A DNA stretch of 64,000 nt, taken from Pseudomonas haemolytica. Lineage in GTDB: Bacteria > Pseudomonadota > Gammaproteobacteria > Pseudomonadales > Pseudomonadaceae. The position numbers and the translations under genes were made by a program. Location: positions 248,001 through 312,000 of the forward strand of contig NZ_VOIW01000005.1 of NCBI RefSeq assembly GCF_009659625.1. The letters run 5' to 3'. The first letter of the stretch is position 1. Every line of letters begins with the position of its first letter. A model generated the notes under the pieces. It saw only the letters and a program-made list of their open reading frames with translations, was not told the origin of the DNA and did no database searches. This document shows, piece by piece, positions 1-8,434 of the stretch.

Positions 1-72
1 AGCAAATCCAAATTGGCGCGGGATTTTGATATCAGTCGTCAGACCCTTTATCGATACTTGCGATCTACATAG
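1..72 (+). CDS. C-terminal end of a serine site-specific recombinase (partial)
   Basis: Reading from base 1 gives 23 residues ending in SRQTLYRYLRST before a TAG stop. This matches the helix-turn-helix that closes Hin/resolvase-type serine recombinases, with the recognition helix starting at SRQTLYRYL. The catalytic domain lies outside the window, so it cannot be said whether this is an invertase, a resolvase or an intact gene. Nothing resembling a crossover site is obvious in the following 95 bases. Confidence 0.55.
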   Translation, partial: SKSKLARDFDISRQTLYRYLRST

Positions 73-167
73 CGGCCCTCCCGGCAGTCACAGCGAAACT
101 TATTTCGTCATACACGCGCATGCATACTGAGATCACCTCATTCAATGTCCGATAAAGGCATACGTCC

Positions 168-686
168 ATGATCCGCAAGGCCTTACCCTCCGATGCACAG
201 GCCATCGCCCAGGTGCATATCAGCAGTTGGCAAGCCGCCTATCGTGACGTGATGCCTGCCCAATTCTTGAAGGGATTGGAATCAACGCTGGCTCGACGTG
301 AAGCTTACTGGGTTCGCTCGATTGCATCAGGTGAGCCGATTGTATGGGTTGCCGAGGTGAACCAGCAGGTTGTTGGCTGGATTGCCGTCGGCGCCAGCCG
401 TGACGAGGATGCCATTGGGAGCAATGCAGGTGAGGTCATGGCCATCTACGTTCTGGCCGAGTATTGGCAAACTGGCGTCGGGATAGCCTTGTGGAAGGCG
501 GGCCTGCAGGACTTGCTGGAGCAGGGGTATCAGCGTTTGACCCTGTGGGTCCTGGCTGGTAATGAAAGGGCTATCCGCTTTTATCACCGCGCAGGATGTA
601 TCGAGGAAGCAGGAACTGCGCGCCATCTTGAGAGGGGCGGTGTACCTCTGGTGGAGGTCAGGTATGGTCTGCCCATACAGCGTTAA
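168..686 (+). CDS. GNAT family N-acetyltransferase
   Basis: A 172-residue protein of normal single-domain GNAT length. The start MIRKALPSDAQAIAQVH is the usual beta1-alpha1 opening. A V-G-I-A-L-W segment around residue 105 occupies the acetyl-CoA pyrophosphate loop (the usual Q/RxxGxG/A motif). LAGNERAIRFYHRAG near residue 136 is the classic motif B, in which the Asn and Tyr contact the cofactor. Such enzymes move an acetyl group from acetyl-CoA to an amine; the substrate cannot be read from sequence. The stop overlaps the stop of the convergent LysE gene by a few bases. Confidence 0.88.
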   Translation: MIRKALPSDAQAIAQVHISSWQAAYRDVMPAQFLKGLESTLARREAYWVRSIASGEPIVWVAEVNQQVVGWIAVGASRDEDAIGSNAGEVMAIYVLAEYWQTGVGIALWKAGLQDLLEQGYQRLTLWVLAGNERAIRFYHRAGCIEEAGTARHLERGGVPLVEVRYGLPIQR

Positions 687-1303
687 GCCCTGCGCGCCGT
701 CAACAACACCGTCGCCGCCGCCGACAGCAACCCCGCGCAGCAGCGATTGAAGATGTGTTTGCCCCGTGGCTCGGCAAACCAGCGACGCATATGCAGGCCC
801 ATATAGGCGTAGGCGCTGATGGCGACCCACTCCAGCGCCAGGAACATCGCGCCCAGCAGGGCAAATTGCGCGGTGATGGGCTGACCGGGTACTACGAACT
901 GCGGGAGGAAGGCAGTGAAGATCAGGATGGCTTTTGGATTGCCCGCCGCTACCAGAAACTCTTGCCGCGCCAAGGCCCACAAACCGACTTTATTCGTGGC
1001 AGTGTCCGCCTCTCTCTGCGGGTCGGCACGCCACAGTTGATAGGCCAGGTAAAACAGGTACGCCGCGCCAAGAATCTTGATCCCATAGAACAACAGCTCC
1101 GACGTTTGCAGTACCACCGCCAACCCGGCGGAGGCGAGGGCAATCATGCCGGCGAAGGCCAGCAGGCGGCCGATACCGGCCAGGCAGGAAGTGCGGTAGC
1201 CATAGCGGGTAGCGTTGCTCACTGACAACAGGTTGTTGGGGCCGGGCGCCATGTTCAGGGCGAAGCAGGCGGGAAGGAAGAGGGCGAGAGTGGCGAGGTC
1301 CAT
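683..1303 (-). CDS. LysE/RhtB family amino-acid exporter
   Basis: A 206-residue inner-membrane protein with about six hydrophobic segments. The N-terminus has the diagnostic N-M-A-P-G-P-N-N family signature, and LVAAGNPKAILIFTAFLPQF at about residues 115-135 is the second family landmark. LysE/RhtB proteins export amino acids or related small molecules by proton antiport; the substrate is unknown here. The gene is convergent with the GNAT gene and shares the stop region. A second family member of about the same length lies near the right end of the window. Confidence 0.9.
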   Translation of the reverse strand: MDLATLALFLPACFALNMAPGPNNLLSVSNATRYGYRTSCLAGIGRLLAFAGMIALASAGLAVVLQTSELLFYGIKILGAAYLFYLAYQLWRADPQREADTATNKVGLWALARQEFLVAAGNPKAILIFTAFLPQFVVPGQPITAQFALLGAMFLALEWVAISAYAYMGLHMRRWFAEPRGKHIFNRCCAGLLSAAATVLLTARRA

Positions 1304-1325
1304 GGCGGCTCCGGATTGGCAGGTG

Positions 1326-1409
1326 TCAGGTGTATGAGCATATATTGGTGCTGAAGGTTGCCAGCAAAGTCAGCACAGCTTCCGCGATCAGTTTTTCGTC
1401 GTATTTCAT
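1326..1409 (-). CDS. Possible 27-residue leader or small protein upstream of lysE-like gene
   Basis: A short frame starting MKYDEKLIAEAVLTLLATF, preceded by a good GGAG ribosome-binding site eight bases before its ATG. It ends 22 bases upstream of the LysE-type gene on the same strand. It could be a translated leader or a genuine small protein. The evidence is only the ribosome-binding site and position, so confidence is low. Confidence 0.25.
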   Translation of the reverse strand: MKYDEKLIAEAVLTLLATFSTNICSYT

Positions 1410-1550
1410 TATGGTTACTCCACTCGTTTGACGCTGACCAGTCAATCTACGCTCCTGGTATTACGACAGGCACGCGTAGTTGCAGATGTATCCAGCCCTG
1501 TGTCAAGTCACAACCTTTTACTTGCGCGAGACCACGCTTTCGCTGATAGA

Positions 1551-1567
1551 ATGAGATGAATTCTCAT
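1551..1567. promoter_or_regulatory. Fur box upstream of the ECF sigma gene
   Basis: The palindrome ATGAGA-TGAAT-TCTCAT sits 18 bases before the sigma-factor start. It resembles the Fur consensus of inverted GATAAT-type hexamers and implies iron repression of the sigma and anti-sigma genes. Confidence 0.62.
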
Positions 1568-1584
1568 TAACATCTGTCAATATC

Positions 1585-2118
1585 GTGCAGTCTACTTCAT
1601 CGGCAAGCCACCACTCGTCCCAGTCCATTGGTCATCTCTACAGCCACCACCACGGTTGGCTGCAGGGCTGGTTACGCAGGCGCTTGGGCAATGCCGCCGA
1701 TGCGGCGGACCTGGCCCAGGATACGTTCGTGCGGCTGCTCAGCAGTGGGCCTGGCGAGCCGCCGGACTTTACGACCCCGCGTGCGTATCTGGCCACTGTC
1801 GCCAATCGCCTGACCCTCAACCTCTACCGCCGCCGTTCACTGGAGCAAGCCTACCTGGTCGCGTTGGCGCAAACTCCGCAAGAGCTGGCGCCGTCGCTGG
1901 AACATCAGGCGTTGGTGCTTGAAGCGCTCGACGAGATCGACCAGCTACTTGCCCTATTGCCCGCCAAAACTCGGCAGGCCTTCCTGATGGCGCAGTTGGA
2001 GGGGTACACGCAAGAAGAGATCGCCAGCCGGCTCGATCTGAGCGTGCGTTCGGTGCAACGCTACCTTGCGCGGGCTTTTGAAGAATGCATTGTGCTCGCC
2101 AGCCAGTGCGCGGCATGA
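1585..2118 (+). CDS. FecI-like extracytoplasmic-function sigma factor
   Basis: A 177-residue sigma-70 family protein. Region 2 is seen in AADAADLAQDTFVRLL and TTPRAYLATVANRLTLNLYRR. Region 4 is LLPAKTRQAFLMAQLEGYTQ followed by EEIASRLDLSVRSVQRYLARA, a helix-turn-helix for -35 binding. This is the iron-starvation (FecI/FpvI/PvdS-like) subgroup. The GTG start follows a Fur box closely, and no strong ribosome-binding site is visible. The stop overlaps the anti-sigma start as ATGA. With the next two genes it forms a cell-surface signalling unit in which the sigma factor should activate the receptor gene when the ferri-siderophore binds. Confidence 0.93.
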   Translation: MQSTSSASHHSSQSIGHLYSHHHGWLQGWLRRRLGNAADAADLAQDTFVRLLSSGPGEPPDFTTPRAYLATVANRLTLNLYRRRSLEQAYLVALAQTPQELAPSLEHQALVLEALDEIDQLLALLPAKTRQAFLMAQLEGYTQEEIASRLDLSVRSVQRYLARAFEECIVLASQCAA

Positions 2119-3083
2119 ATAACACGCCCATCGACCGGCGTATTGCCCGCGAAGCGGCCAACTGGTTCGTGCGTTTGCAGAACAGCTGCGCGTGCGCCGC
2201 CGAACATGCTGCTGGCGCAGAGTGGCGGGCGCTGCATGCTGATCACGAACGGGCCTGGCAACTGGCGGAGCAGTTCTGCGCTCGGGCCCAGCAGCTTGCC
2301 GGACCTGCAGAGCGCGCAGCGCTCGAGCGCCCACGCGGCCTGGAGCGGCGGCAGGTGCTCAAGACCCTGGCGTTGCTGATCGCTGCCGCCCCGCTGGGCA
2401 TTGCCGCACACCGCAGCCTGCCATGGCGCGAGTGGCAGGCGGACGTACGGACCTCCACGGGGCAGCAGCGTACCCTGAACCTGCCGGATGGCGCGCAGAT
2501 TCGGCTGAACACCGGCAGCGCTGTCGACATCGCCTACGACGACAGCATGCGTCGCGTACGTCTTATCGCCGGCGAGATGCTCGTCGAGGTGCCCCATAGG
2601 CCCGTAGGGCTGGCGTTCCTCGTCGAGACTGGCGAAGCACACATTGCCCTTTTCGGCAGCCGCCTTATGGTGCGCCAATACCCGCACAACACCTACCTGG
2701 CCGCGCTGGACGGCGCAGCTGGTGTGCGCCCGCGGCTTGCACGAGGGGAGGACGCCATGATGCGCCTGGCGGCAGGCCGGCAGACCTATGTCAACAACCA
2801 GGCGGTGGAACCCCCGATGCCAGTGGCGCAGAACCGTCTGGACTGGCTTGGTGGCGTACTGCGCGCAGAAAAGATGCGCCTGGATGACTTCATCCACGAA
2901 TTGGATCGCTATCGCCCCGGCTTGGTGCGTTGCGATCCAGCTGTCGCCGGGTTGCTGATTTCCGGCGCTTTCCAGTTGCGCGACACCGACCAGATTCTCA
3001 ACGCCCTCAGCCAGACGCTGCCGGTGAGTGTCCATTACCGCACGCCTTACTGGGTGACTGTCACGGCACGTACAAACGCGTAA
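2115..3083 (+). CDS. FecR-like anti-sigma/sensor protein
   Basis: A 322-residue membrane-anchored regulator. The cytoplasmic DUF4880-type N-terminus (AREAANWFVRLQN, then EWRALHADHERAWQ) is followed by one membrane segment at about residues 90-107 (VLKTLALLIAAAPLGIAAH). Next comes the periplasmic FecR domain (RTLNLPDGAQIRLNTGSAVD at about 130-150), and the C-terminal STN-like part ends LVRCDPAVAGLLISGAFQLR. It holds the sigma factor inactive and relays the signal from the receptor. I chose the ATG that overlaps the sigma-factor stop over an upstream in-frame codon. Confidence 0.9.
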   Translation: MNNTPIDRRIAREAANWFVRLQNSCACAAEHAAGAEWRALHADHERAWQLAEQFCARAQQLAGPAERAALERPRGLERRQVLKTLALLIAAAPLGIAAHRSLPWREWQADVRTSTGQQRTLNLPDGAQIRLNTGSAVDIAYDDSMRRVRLIAGEMLVEVPHRPVGLAFLVETGEAHIALFGSRLMVRQYPHNTYLAALDGAAGVRPRLARGEDAMMRLAAGRQTYVNNQAVEPPMPVAQNRLDWLGGVLRAEKMRLDDFIHELDRYRPGLVRCDPAVAGLLISGAFQLRDTDQILNALSQTLPVSVHYRTPYWVTVTARTNA

Positions 3084-3159
3084 AAAAGAGTGTCGTGTTT
3101 TAGTCGAGTTACGTGTCCCTCTCATAACAACATCACTTTCATGGGGCGGGGACGAACAC

Positions 3160-5589
3160 ATGGCAACGTCGCAGGGCATGCAACCACTGGCACGGGCAGT
3201 ACACGCGGCCGCACTGGGCTTGATTATTGCGGGCGGCAGCCTGACTGCCGCTGCGCCGCTGGCCGCCGAGCAAGGCGTGCAGCAGACGCGGGCCTACCAG
3301 GTGCCGGCCGGTAACTTGAGTAGCGCACTCTCAACTTTCGCCAGCCAGGCGGGTATTACCCTGCCCATCGAACCGGGCCTGGTGGAAGGTCTGCGCAGCC
3401 CTGGCCTGAATGCCGCCACCAGCGTGGAGGGCGGCCTGCAGCAACTGCTACAGGGCACTGGCCTGCAAGTTTCAGCGCAGGGTAATGGCCTCTACCTGCT
3501 GACACCGCAGGTCTCGGATACAGCCCTGGAGCTGGGCGCGACCAGCATCACCGGCCAGGGGCTGACCCAGACTACCGAAAACAGCGGCTCCTACACCACC
3601 GGGGCTATGCAGACTGCTACCAAGCTGCCCTTGAGCCTGCGCGAAACACCGCAGTCGGTCAGCGTAGTGACGCGCAAGCGCATGGACGACAAAGCCATGA
3701 CCACCATCAGCGATGTGGTCAAGAGTGCGCCTGGGCTTTTCCTGAATAACGCCGGCGGCGCTGGGCGGCCTACGTTCAGCTCACGGGGTTTTGACGTCGA
3801 CAACATCATGTACGACGGTTTTCCCACCAGCTTCTTGACCTACCTGCCCAGCGGCGACGCGAACCTGGCGATGTATGACCGGGTGGAGATCGTGCGCGGC
3901 CCCAATGGGCTGGCTCAGGGCGCCGGCAGCCCTGCGGGCGCCATCAACCTGGTACGCAAGCGCCCGACCCGGCAGTTCCAGGGCACGCTCACCGGCAGTG
4001 CCGGCAGCTGGGACGATTACACCGGCACGCTGGATGTCGGTGGCCCGCTCAGTGACAGCGGCACCCTGCGCGCCCGCACCGTGGTCTCGCGCCAGGACGC
4101 CAAAAGTTTCCGTGACTCGGTGAAGAGCGATAATGATCTGTTCTACGGCGTGGTCGATGCCGACCTGAGTGAAAATACCACCCTGACCCTGGGCGGTTAC
4201 CGGCAGAAGAGCCACACCAACTATATCTGGGGCGGATTGCCGATGGCCCGTGGCGGCGGCCACCTCGGGCTGCCACGCGACACCTTCCTGGGGCATGACT
4301 GGGAATACTCGGACAATCGCACCACCGGCTATTTCGCCACCCTGGAGCAAGGCTTGCCCAACGACTGGACGCTGCGTGCGGCCGCCATGCAGTCCAAGAC
4401 CGACACTGACGTACTGGCCTCGTCGATATGGGAGTACAACCGCCACTATCTGTGGACGGAAGCCATGGAGCAGAAGGAAACCGGCTACGACCTGGCGCTC
4501 AGCGGCCCCTTCCAACTGCTCGGTGAGCAGCATGACCTGACCCTGGGCGTCAGCAAGCGCAAGCTGGATTATCGGTCTGGCAAAGCCTGGAGTAATTACA
4601 TCGACACTGGCATCAATCTCTTCACGTGGGACCCACGGGGACATGCCAAGCCCAATTATGTCAGGGGCGACAACGGCCGCCCTGAGACCACCACTCAGGA
4701 CAGCGTCTATGCCAGCACCCGTCTGCGCCTGACCGAGCCGCTCTCGCTGATCCTTGGCGGCCGTGTCGACTGGTACGATTTCGAAGACAGTGCCGATCGT
4801 GAAAACAACTACAAGGTCACGCGCAATCTGACGCGCTACGCCGGCCTGGTCTACGACCTGGACACCCATCATTCGGTGTATGTCAGCTATACGGATATCT
4901 TCAAGCCGCAGACCGAAAAAGGCGTCGACCGTAAAGCGATCGTGCCTATCGTGGGCGAGAACTACGAAGTGGGTATCAAGGGCGAATACTTCGATGGCGC
5001 ATTGAACGCCAGCATGGCGGTTTTCCAGATCGACCAGAAGAATCGGGCCCAAGATCTGCCTGACATCAAAGGTTGCGGCTCAGGCCCGGCCAGTGCCTGC
5101 TCCGAAGCTGCCGGCCTGGTACGCAGCCGTGGCATCGACATGGAGATCCAGGGCGCCCTCACCGATAACTGGCAACTGGCTGCCGGCTACACCTACACCC
5201 AGACAAAATACGTCAGTGATGCCAACGCCGCCCGGGAAGGCGAAGACTTCGACCGCAAGAAACCGCGTCAACTGTTCAAGCTCTCGACAATCTACAACCT
5301 GCCCGGTGAACTGCAGCGCTGGCGCGTTGGTGGCGATATCTACCAGCAAAGCCGCATCCGCACCGCCGGAGGCGCCGGTGCCACAGCCTGGAAAAACGAG
5401 CAGGGCTCGTACACCGTGGTCGGTCTGGTAGCCGGCTACAAGGCCAGTGAGCAACTGGACCTGCAGCTCAACGTCAACAACCTGTTCGACCGTGTGTACT
5501 ACAGCAGTGTGGCCAGTGGCGGCTATAACCCGTACGACATCTATGGCGACCCACGTAATTTGAAACTGACTGCGCGCTACAGCTTCTAG
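3160..5589 (+). CDS. TonB-dependent siderophore receptor with N-terminal signalling (STN) domain
   Basis: An 809-residue outer-membrane transducer of FpvA/FecA type. It has a signal peptide ending near AAAPLAAEQ, then a signalling domain (AYQVPAGNLSSALSTFASQA, about residues 45-115). The plug domain starts around ETPQSVSVVTRKRMDD and contains the DRVEIVRGPNGLAQGAGSPAG motif. A long beta-barrel ends in LKLTARYSF with the C-terminal Phe expected of outer-membrane proteins. It imports a ferric siderophore with TonB energy and signals through the adjacent FecR/FecI pair. The siderophore is not deducible, although the plug and barrel resemble ferripyoverdine-type receptors. Confidence 0.92.
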   Translation: MATSQGMQPLARAVHAAALGLIIAGGSLTAAAPLAAEQGVQQTRAYQVPAGNLSSALSTFASQAGITLPIEPGLVEGLRSPGLNAATSVEGGLQQLLQGTGLQVSAQGNGLYLLTPQVSDTALELGATSITGQGLTQTTENSGSYTTGAMQTATKLPLSLRETPQSVSVVTRKRMDDKAMTTISDVVKSAPGLFLNNAGGAGRPTFSSRGFDVDNIMYDGFPTSFLTYLPSGDANLAMYDRVEIVRGPNGLAQGAGSPAGAINLVRKRPTRQFQGTLTGSAGSWDDYTGTLDVGGPLSDSGTLRARTVVSRQDAKSFRDSVKSDNDLFYGVVDADLSENTTLTLGGYRQKSHTNYIWGGLPMARGGGHLGLPRDTFLGHDWEYSDNRTTGYFATLEQGLPNDWTLRAAAMQSKTDTDVLASSIWEYNRHYLWTEAMEQKETGYDLALSGPFQLLGEQHDLTLGVSKRKLDYRSGKAWSNYIDTGINLFTWDPRGHAKPNYVRGDNGRPETTTQDSVYASTRLRLTEPLSLILGGRVDWYDFEDSADRENNYKVTRNLTRYAGLVYDLDTHHSVYVSYTDIFKPQTEKGVDRKAIVPIVGENYEVGIKGEYFDGALNASMAVFQIDQKNRAQDLPDIKGCGSGPASACSEAAGLVRSRGIDMEIQGALTDNWQLAAGYTYTQTKYVSDANAAREGEDFDRKKPRQLFKLSTIYNLPGELQRWRVGGDIYQQSRIRTAGGAGATAWKNEQGSYTVVGLVAGYKASEQLDLQLNVNNLFDRVYYSSVASGGYNPYDIYGDPRNLKLTARYSF

Positions 5590-5605
5590 TGAAGCGATCT
5601 TATCG

Positions 5606-5719
5606 CTAGACCGAAAAATTCCCCCGAGTATCTCGGGGGTACTTTTCGATGGGAAGCCTGACGTGAAAGACGCTGTCCTGTTCTGCATCCCAGCTGACCT
5701 CGATGGATCCAGCGTGGGT
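5606..5719 (-). pseudogene. Remnant of a sensor histidine kinase C-terminus
   Basis: Thirty-seven codons read THAGSIEVSWDAEQDSVFHV then RLPIEK and stop. This is the shape of the last strand-helix-strand of a kinase ATPase domain (HGGxIxVxSxxGxGSxFxVxLP). The G-boxes that must precede it are absent and the frame upstream is unrelated. The fragment overlaps the terminator of the receptor gene. Most likely it is the decayed end of a kinase gene that once lay here. Confidence 0.42.
5621..5639 (+). terminator. Rho-independent terminator after the TonB receptor
   Basis: An 8-bp perfect stem CCCCCGAG/CTCGGGGG with a 3-base loop, followed by TACTTTTC, 31 bases after the receptor stop. Confidence 0.75.
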
Positions 5720-5787
5720 GGGGCGTACCGGGCATGGACGATTTTGCTCTGATCCCACATTGGGATCGGGCGCAACGGTTGGAGCAA

Positions 5788-6702
5788 CTATTGGCTCAGC
5801 CACGCAGCGTGCAGCTGGACAAAGTTCTCCTGCAACCACTCAACAAACACCTGCACCTGCGGTGCCAAGTGTGTCCGGCTTGGGTACAACAGCGACACCG
5901 GACGAGGGGCCGGCCGATAGCTGCGCAGGATCTCCACCAGCGCGCCGGTGTGCAGGTGCTCGGCCACCGTGATGCCGGGCGCCTGGATGATGCCGAAGCC
6001 CGACACGCCGCACTGCACGTAGGCATTAGACTCAGTGACGGTGATACCCGCTTCACAGAGCAACGTACGATCCTGGCCCTTGACCGAGAAATGCCAAGGC
6101 AATGCGCGGTTGCTTTGGCCGGACAGGAAATTGACACCGCGATGGCTGGCCAGGTCCTTGAGGGTTTCGGGGCGGCCATGGGTACGCAGGTAGCCGGGGC
6201 TTGCGCAGGTGACCATGGTGGCCCGGGCGATAGGCCGAGCGACCAGGCTTGAATCAGGCAGGTCGCCGATGCGCAACGCACAATCGATGCCTTCGCCAAT
6301 CAAATCAACGGCCCGGTCGGTCACCCCCAGTATCAGGTTGATGCCGGGAAAACGGTCGGTGAAACCCTTGAGGCTGCTGATCAATTCCATTTGTGCGAAA
6401 GCGGTCGGGATATCGATGCGCAGACGGCCGGCAAGCGTCGCCCCGGTACGGTCGAACATGCCGGTGGCGGAGCTGATATCCGCGAGGATGTCCTGCACCC
6501 GGGCGTAAAAGCGCTCGCCTTCGGTAGTGAGCGCCACCTTGCGTGTGGTGCGCTGGAACAGACGCACGCCCAATGACGCTTCCAACTCCTGGATATACCG
6601 GGTGACTTGGGGGCGGCCGATGTCCAGCGATTCAGCGGCCTTGGTGAAACTGCCGAGCTCCGCCAGCCGGACGAACAGGCGCATTGATTGCAGCAATTCC
6701 AT
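5788..6702 (-). CDS. LysR family transcriptional regulator
   Basis: A 304-residue regulator. The N-terminal winged helix reads MRLFVRLAELGSFTKAAESL then GRPQVTRYIQELEASLGVRLF, followed by the linker helix and a substrate-binding domain with the usual ALRIGDLPDSSLVARPI segment. It is transcribed away from the oxidoreductase gene to its right, the typical arrangement for a LysR protein and its target. An upstream ATG (6714) would add four residues. I prefer 6702 because the family usually begins M-x-x-L-Q-S-M. Confidence 0.9.
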   Translation of the reverse strand: MELLQSMRLFVRLAELGSFTKAAESLDIGRPQVTRYIQELEASLGVRLFQRTTRKVALTTEGERFYARVQDILADISSATGMFDRTGATLAGRLRIDIPTAFAQMELISSLKGFTDRFPGINLILGVTDRAVDLIGEGIDCALRIGDLPDSSLVARPIARATMVTCASPGYLRTHGRPETLKDLASHRGVNFLSGQSNRALPWHFSVKGQDRTLLCEAGITVTESNAYVQCGVSGFGIIQAPGITVAEHLHTGALVEILRSYRPAPRPVSLLYPSRTHLAPQVQVFVEWLQENFVQLHAAWLSQ

Positions 6703-6853
6703 GACGGTTCCCATGGCCGGAGGTGATTGTTATCTCAGAATAGAACAATCATGTCTTTTTTTGTGCATTTATTGCGGGTAGCCAGTAGCGAAAAATGCGC
6801 CCAAGGCAGATCGATTGTGGTTTGCGGCCATTACCTGCATTGGGAGATTCATC

Positions 6854-7864
6854 ATGAAAGCGTGGTTACTGAAAGACTTCGGCCTAGACAACCTGCAATT
6901 GGGTGAAACACCCACCCCACAACCGCGAGCTGGCGAGTTGTTGGTCAAGGTCGGCGCCGTATCTCTCAACTTTCGCGACAAGGCCATCGTTGACGGCATC
7001 TATGAGCCGCACAAAGTGCCCAAGCCGTTGATCCCGGTGAGCGACGCTGCCGGCACCGTGGTAGCGGTGGGAGAGGGTGTGACGCGCTTTAACGTCGGCG
7101 ACCGGGTTAACTCCCATTTGTATTCGCGCTGGCTGGATGGCGAGCCCGGGCCGCACGAACCGGATTACTGCTTCGGTTCGCCGCTGCCGGGCGGCCTGGC
7201 CGAGTACATGATCATCCATCAGGACAGCGCCGTGGCCGCGCCCGCCAATATGAGCGATGAAGAGGCGGCTACATTGCCCATTGCCGCGCTCACCGCCTGG
7301 TACTCACTGGTGGATTTTGGCCAGATCCTACCGGGGCAAACCGCACTGGTCCAGGGCACAGGCGGGGTCTCCATCTTCGCTGTGCAGATTGCCACCGCGC
7401 TTGGTGCAAAGGTGATCGCAACGTCGAGTTCCGACAACAACCTGCACGCCGTCAAGCGTCTGGGAGCGGTAGCCGGCATCAATTACCGGACGACGCCGGA
7501 CTGGGCGGATGAGGTGCTCAAACTCACCGCAGGCAAGGGTGTCGACCTGCTGCTCGATGTCGCGGGCGGCAGCGGTATCAATCAGTCGGTCGCTGCCACC
7601 AAGGCATCCGGGCGCATTGCACAAATCGGCTTTTTGACCGGGCAGACCGTAGCGCTCAACCTGATGCCGCTGATCTTCCGCCAGACCACCCTGCGTGGCA
7701 TTGCCGTTGCGCCACGTTCATCGTTCGAGCGGATGAATGAGTTCCTCAACCAACACGATATCCGCCCTGTCATCGACCAGGTGTATCCGTTTGAGCAGGC
7801 GCGTGAAGCTTACGAGCATCTTGCCAAGGGCGCATTCGGGAAGGTGGTCATCAAGGTGGGTTGA
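6854..7864 (+). CDS. Zinc-type alcohol dehydrogenase-like/quinone oxidoreductase (MDR family)
   Basis: A 336-residue medium-chain dehydrogenase/reductase. The GroES-like domain includes VSLNFRDKAIVDG and VSDAAGTVVAVGEGVTRF. The nucleotide-binding domain has ALVQGTGGVSIFAVQIATAL (about residues 167-187). The structural four-cysteine zinc lobe is absent and the catalytic zinc ligands are not obvious, which favours an NADPH-dependent quinone-reductase-like role. The start is ATG 6854; an in-frame upstream codon would add an unlikely extension. It is divergent from the LysR gene, which probably regulates it. Confidence 0.88.
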   Translation: MKAWLLKDFGLDNLQLGETPTPQPRAGELLVKVGAVSLNFRDKAIVDGIYEPHKVPKPLIPVSDAAGTVVAVGEGVTRFNVGDRVNSHLYSRWLDGEPGPHEPDYCFGSPLPGGLAEYMIIHQDSAVAAPANMSDEEAATLPIAALTAWYSLVDFGQILPGQTALVQGTGGVSIFAVQIATALGAKVIATSSSDNNLHAVKRLGAVAGINYRTTPDWADEVLKLTAGKGVDLLLDVAGGSGINQSVAATKASGRIAQIGFLTGQTVALNLMPLIFRQTTLRGIAVAPRSSFERMNEFLNQHDIRPVIDQVYPFEQAREAYEHLAKGAFGKVVIKVG

Positions 7865-8021
7865 GGGTGCCGCAGGCACTTGCCCTTGGGCCTTGGCCGT
7901 TTGCTCGCGCTTTGTCTGCTTGGTTCGCAAGTCGATCACGATTGCCCGCAACATCTGCTCGGCATGGTATAGCTTGACCGGTGCGGCTTGAATAACCCGC
8001 CTCGTTGAGCAACCTCTCGAA

Positions 8022-8378
8022 TCAGGACGCAGCGCTCCACACCGCCAGTTCATACCCATCCGGATCGGTGAAATGGAACCTGCTGCCGCCCGGGAATTCA
8101 TACGTCTGGCGGGTAATCACCGCACCCAACTGCTTAAGCCGCTGTTGCGTGCTGTCGAGATCATCCGCGTACAAGATGATTAAGGCGCCGCCCGGGCGTA
8201 CCGGCTCGCCGGTGGTGAATCCGCCCGTGAGCCGGCCATCGCTGAATTCGGTGTAGGTGGGGCCGTAGTCGATGAAGGTCCAGCCGAATGCGGCGCCGTA
8301 GAAGCTTTTGCTGCGGGTGATGTCGCCCACATTGAATTCGATATTGTCGATTTGTCGGTCTTTACCGCGAGTGCTCAT
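8022..8378 (-). CDS. VOC (glyoxalase/bleomycin-resistance-like) family protein
   Basis: A 118-residue single VOC module. Its N-terminus IEFNVGDITRSKSFYGAAFG is the usual first beta-alpha unit. The C-terminus RFHFTDPDGYELAVWS carries the Asp-Pro-Asp-Gly-x-Glu signature with the metal-binding Glu. Members include glyoxalases, dioxygenases and drug-binding proteins; the substrate is unknown. The preceding 157 bases (7865-8021) hold no supportable gene. Confidence 0.85.
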   Translation of the reverse strand: MSTRGKDRQIDNIEFNVGDITRSKSFYGAAFGWTFIDYGPTYTEFSDGRLTGGFTTGEPVRPGGALIILYADDLDSTQQRLKQLGAVITRQTYEFPGGSRFHFTDPDGYELAVWSAAS

Positions 8379-8434
8379 GCTGGCGTCCCTGGCAGGTGGT
8401 CGAGGTGGCGAGTGTAGCGTGTCCGGTATTTTAC

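Noticed and set aside
3781..5052. Minus-strand open frame (423 codons) opposite the TonB receptor
   Set aside because: Antisense shadow of the receptor barrel; no domain or ribosome-binding site.
7865..8021. Minus-strand frame between the MDR oxidoreductase and VOC genes
   Set aside because: It continues through both neighbouring genes in shadow frames and has no start signal or recognisable sequence of its own.
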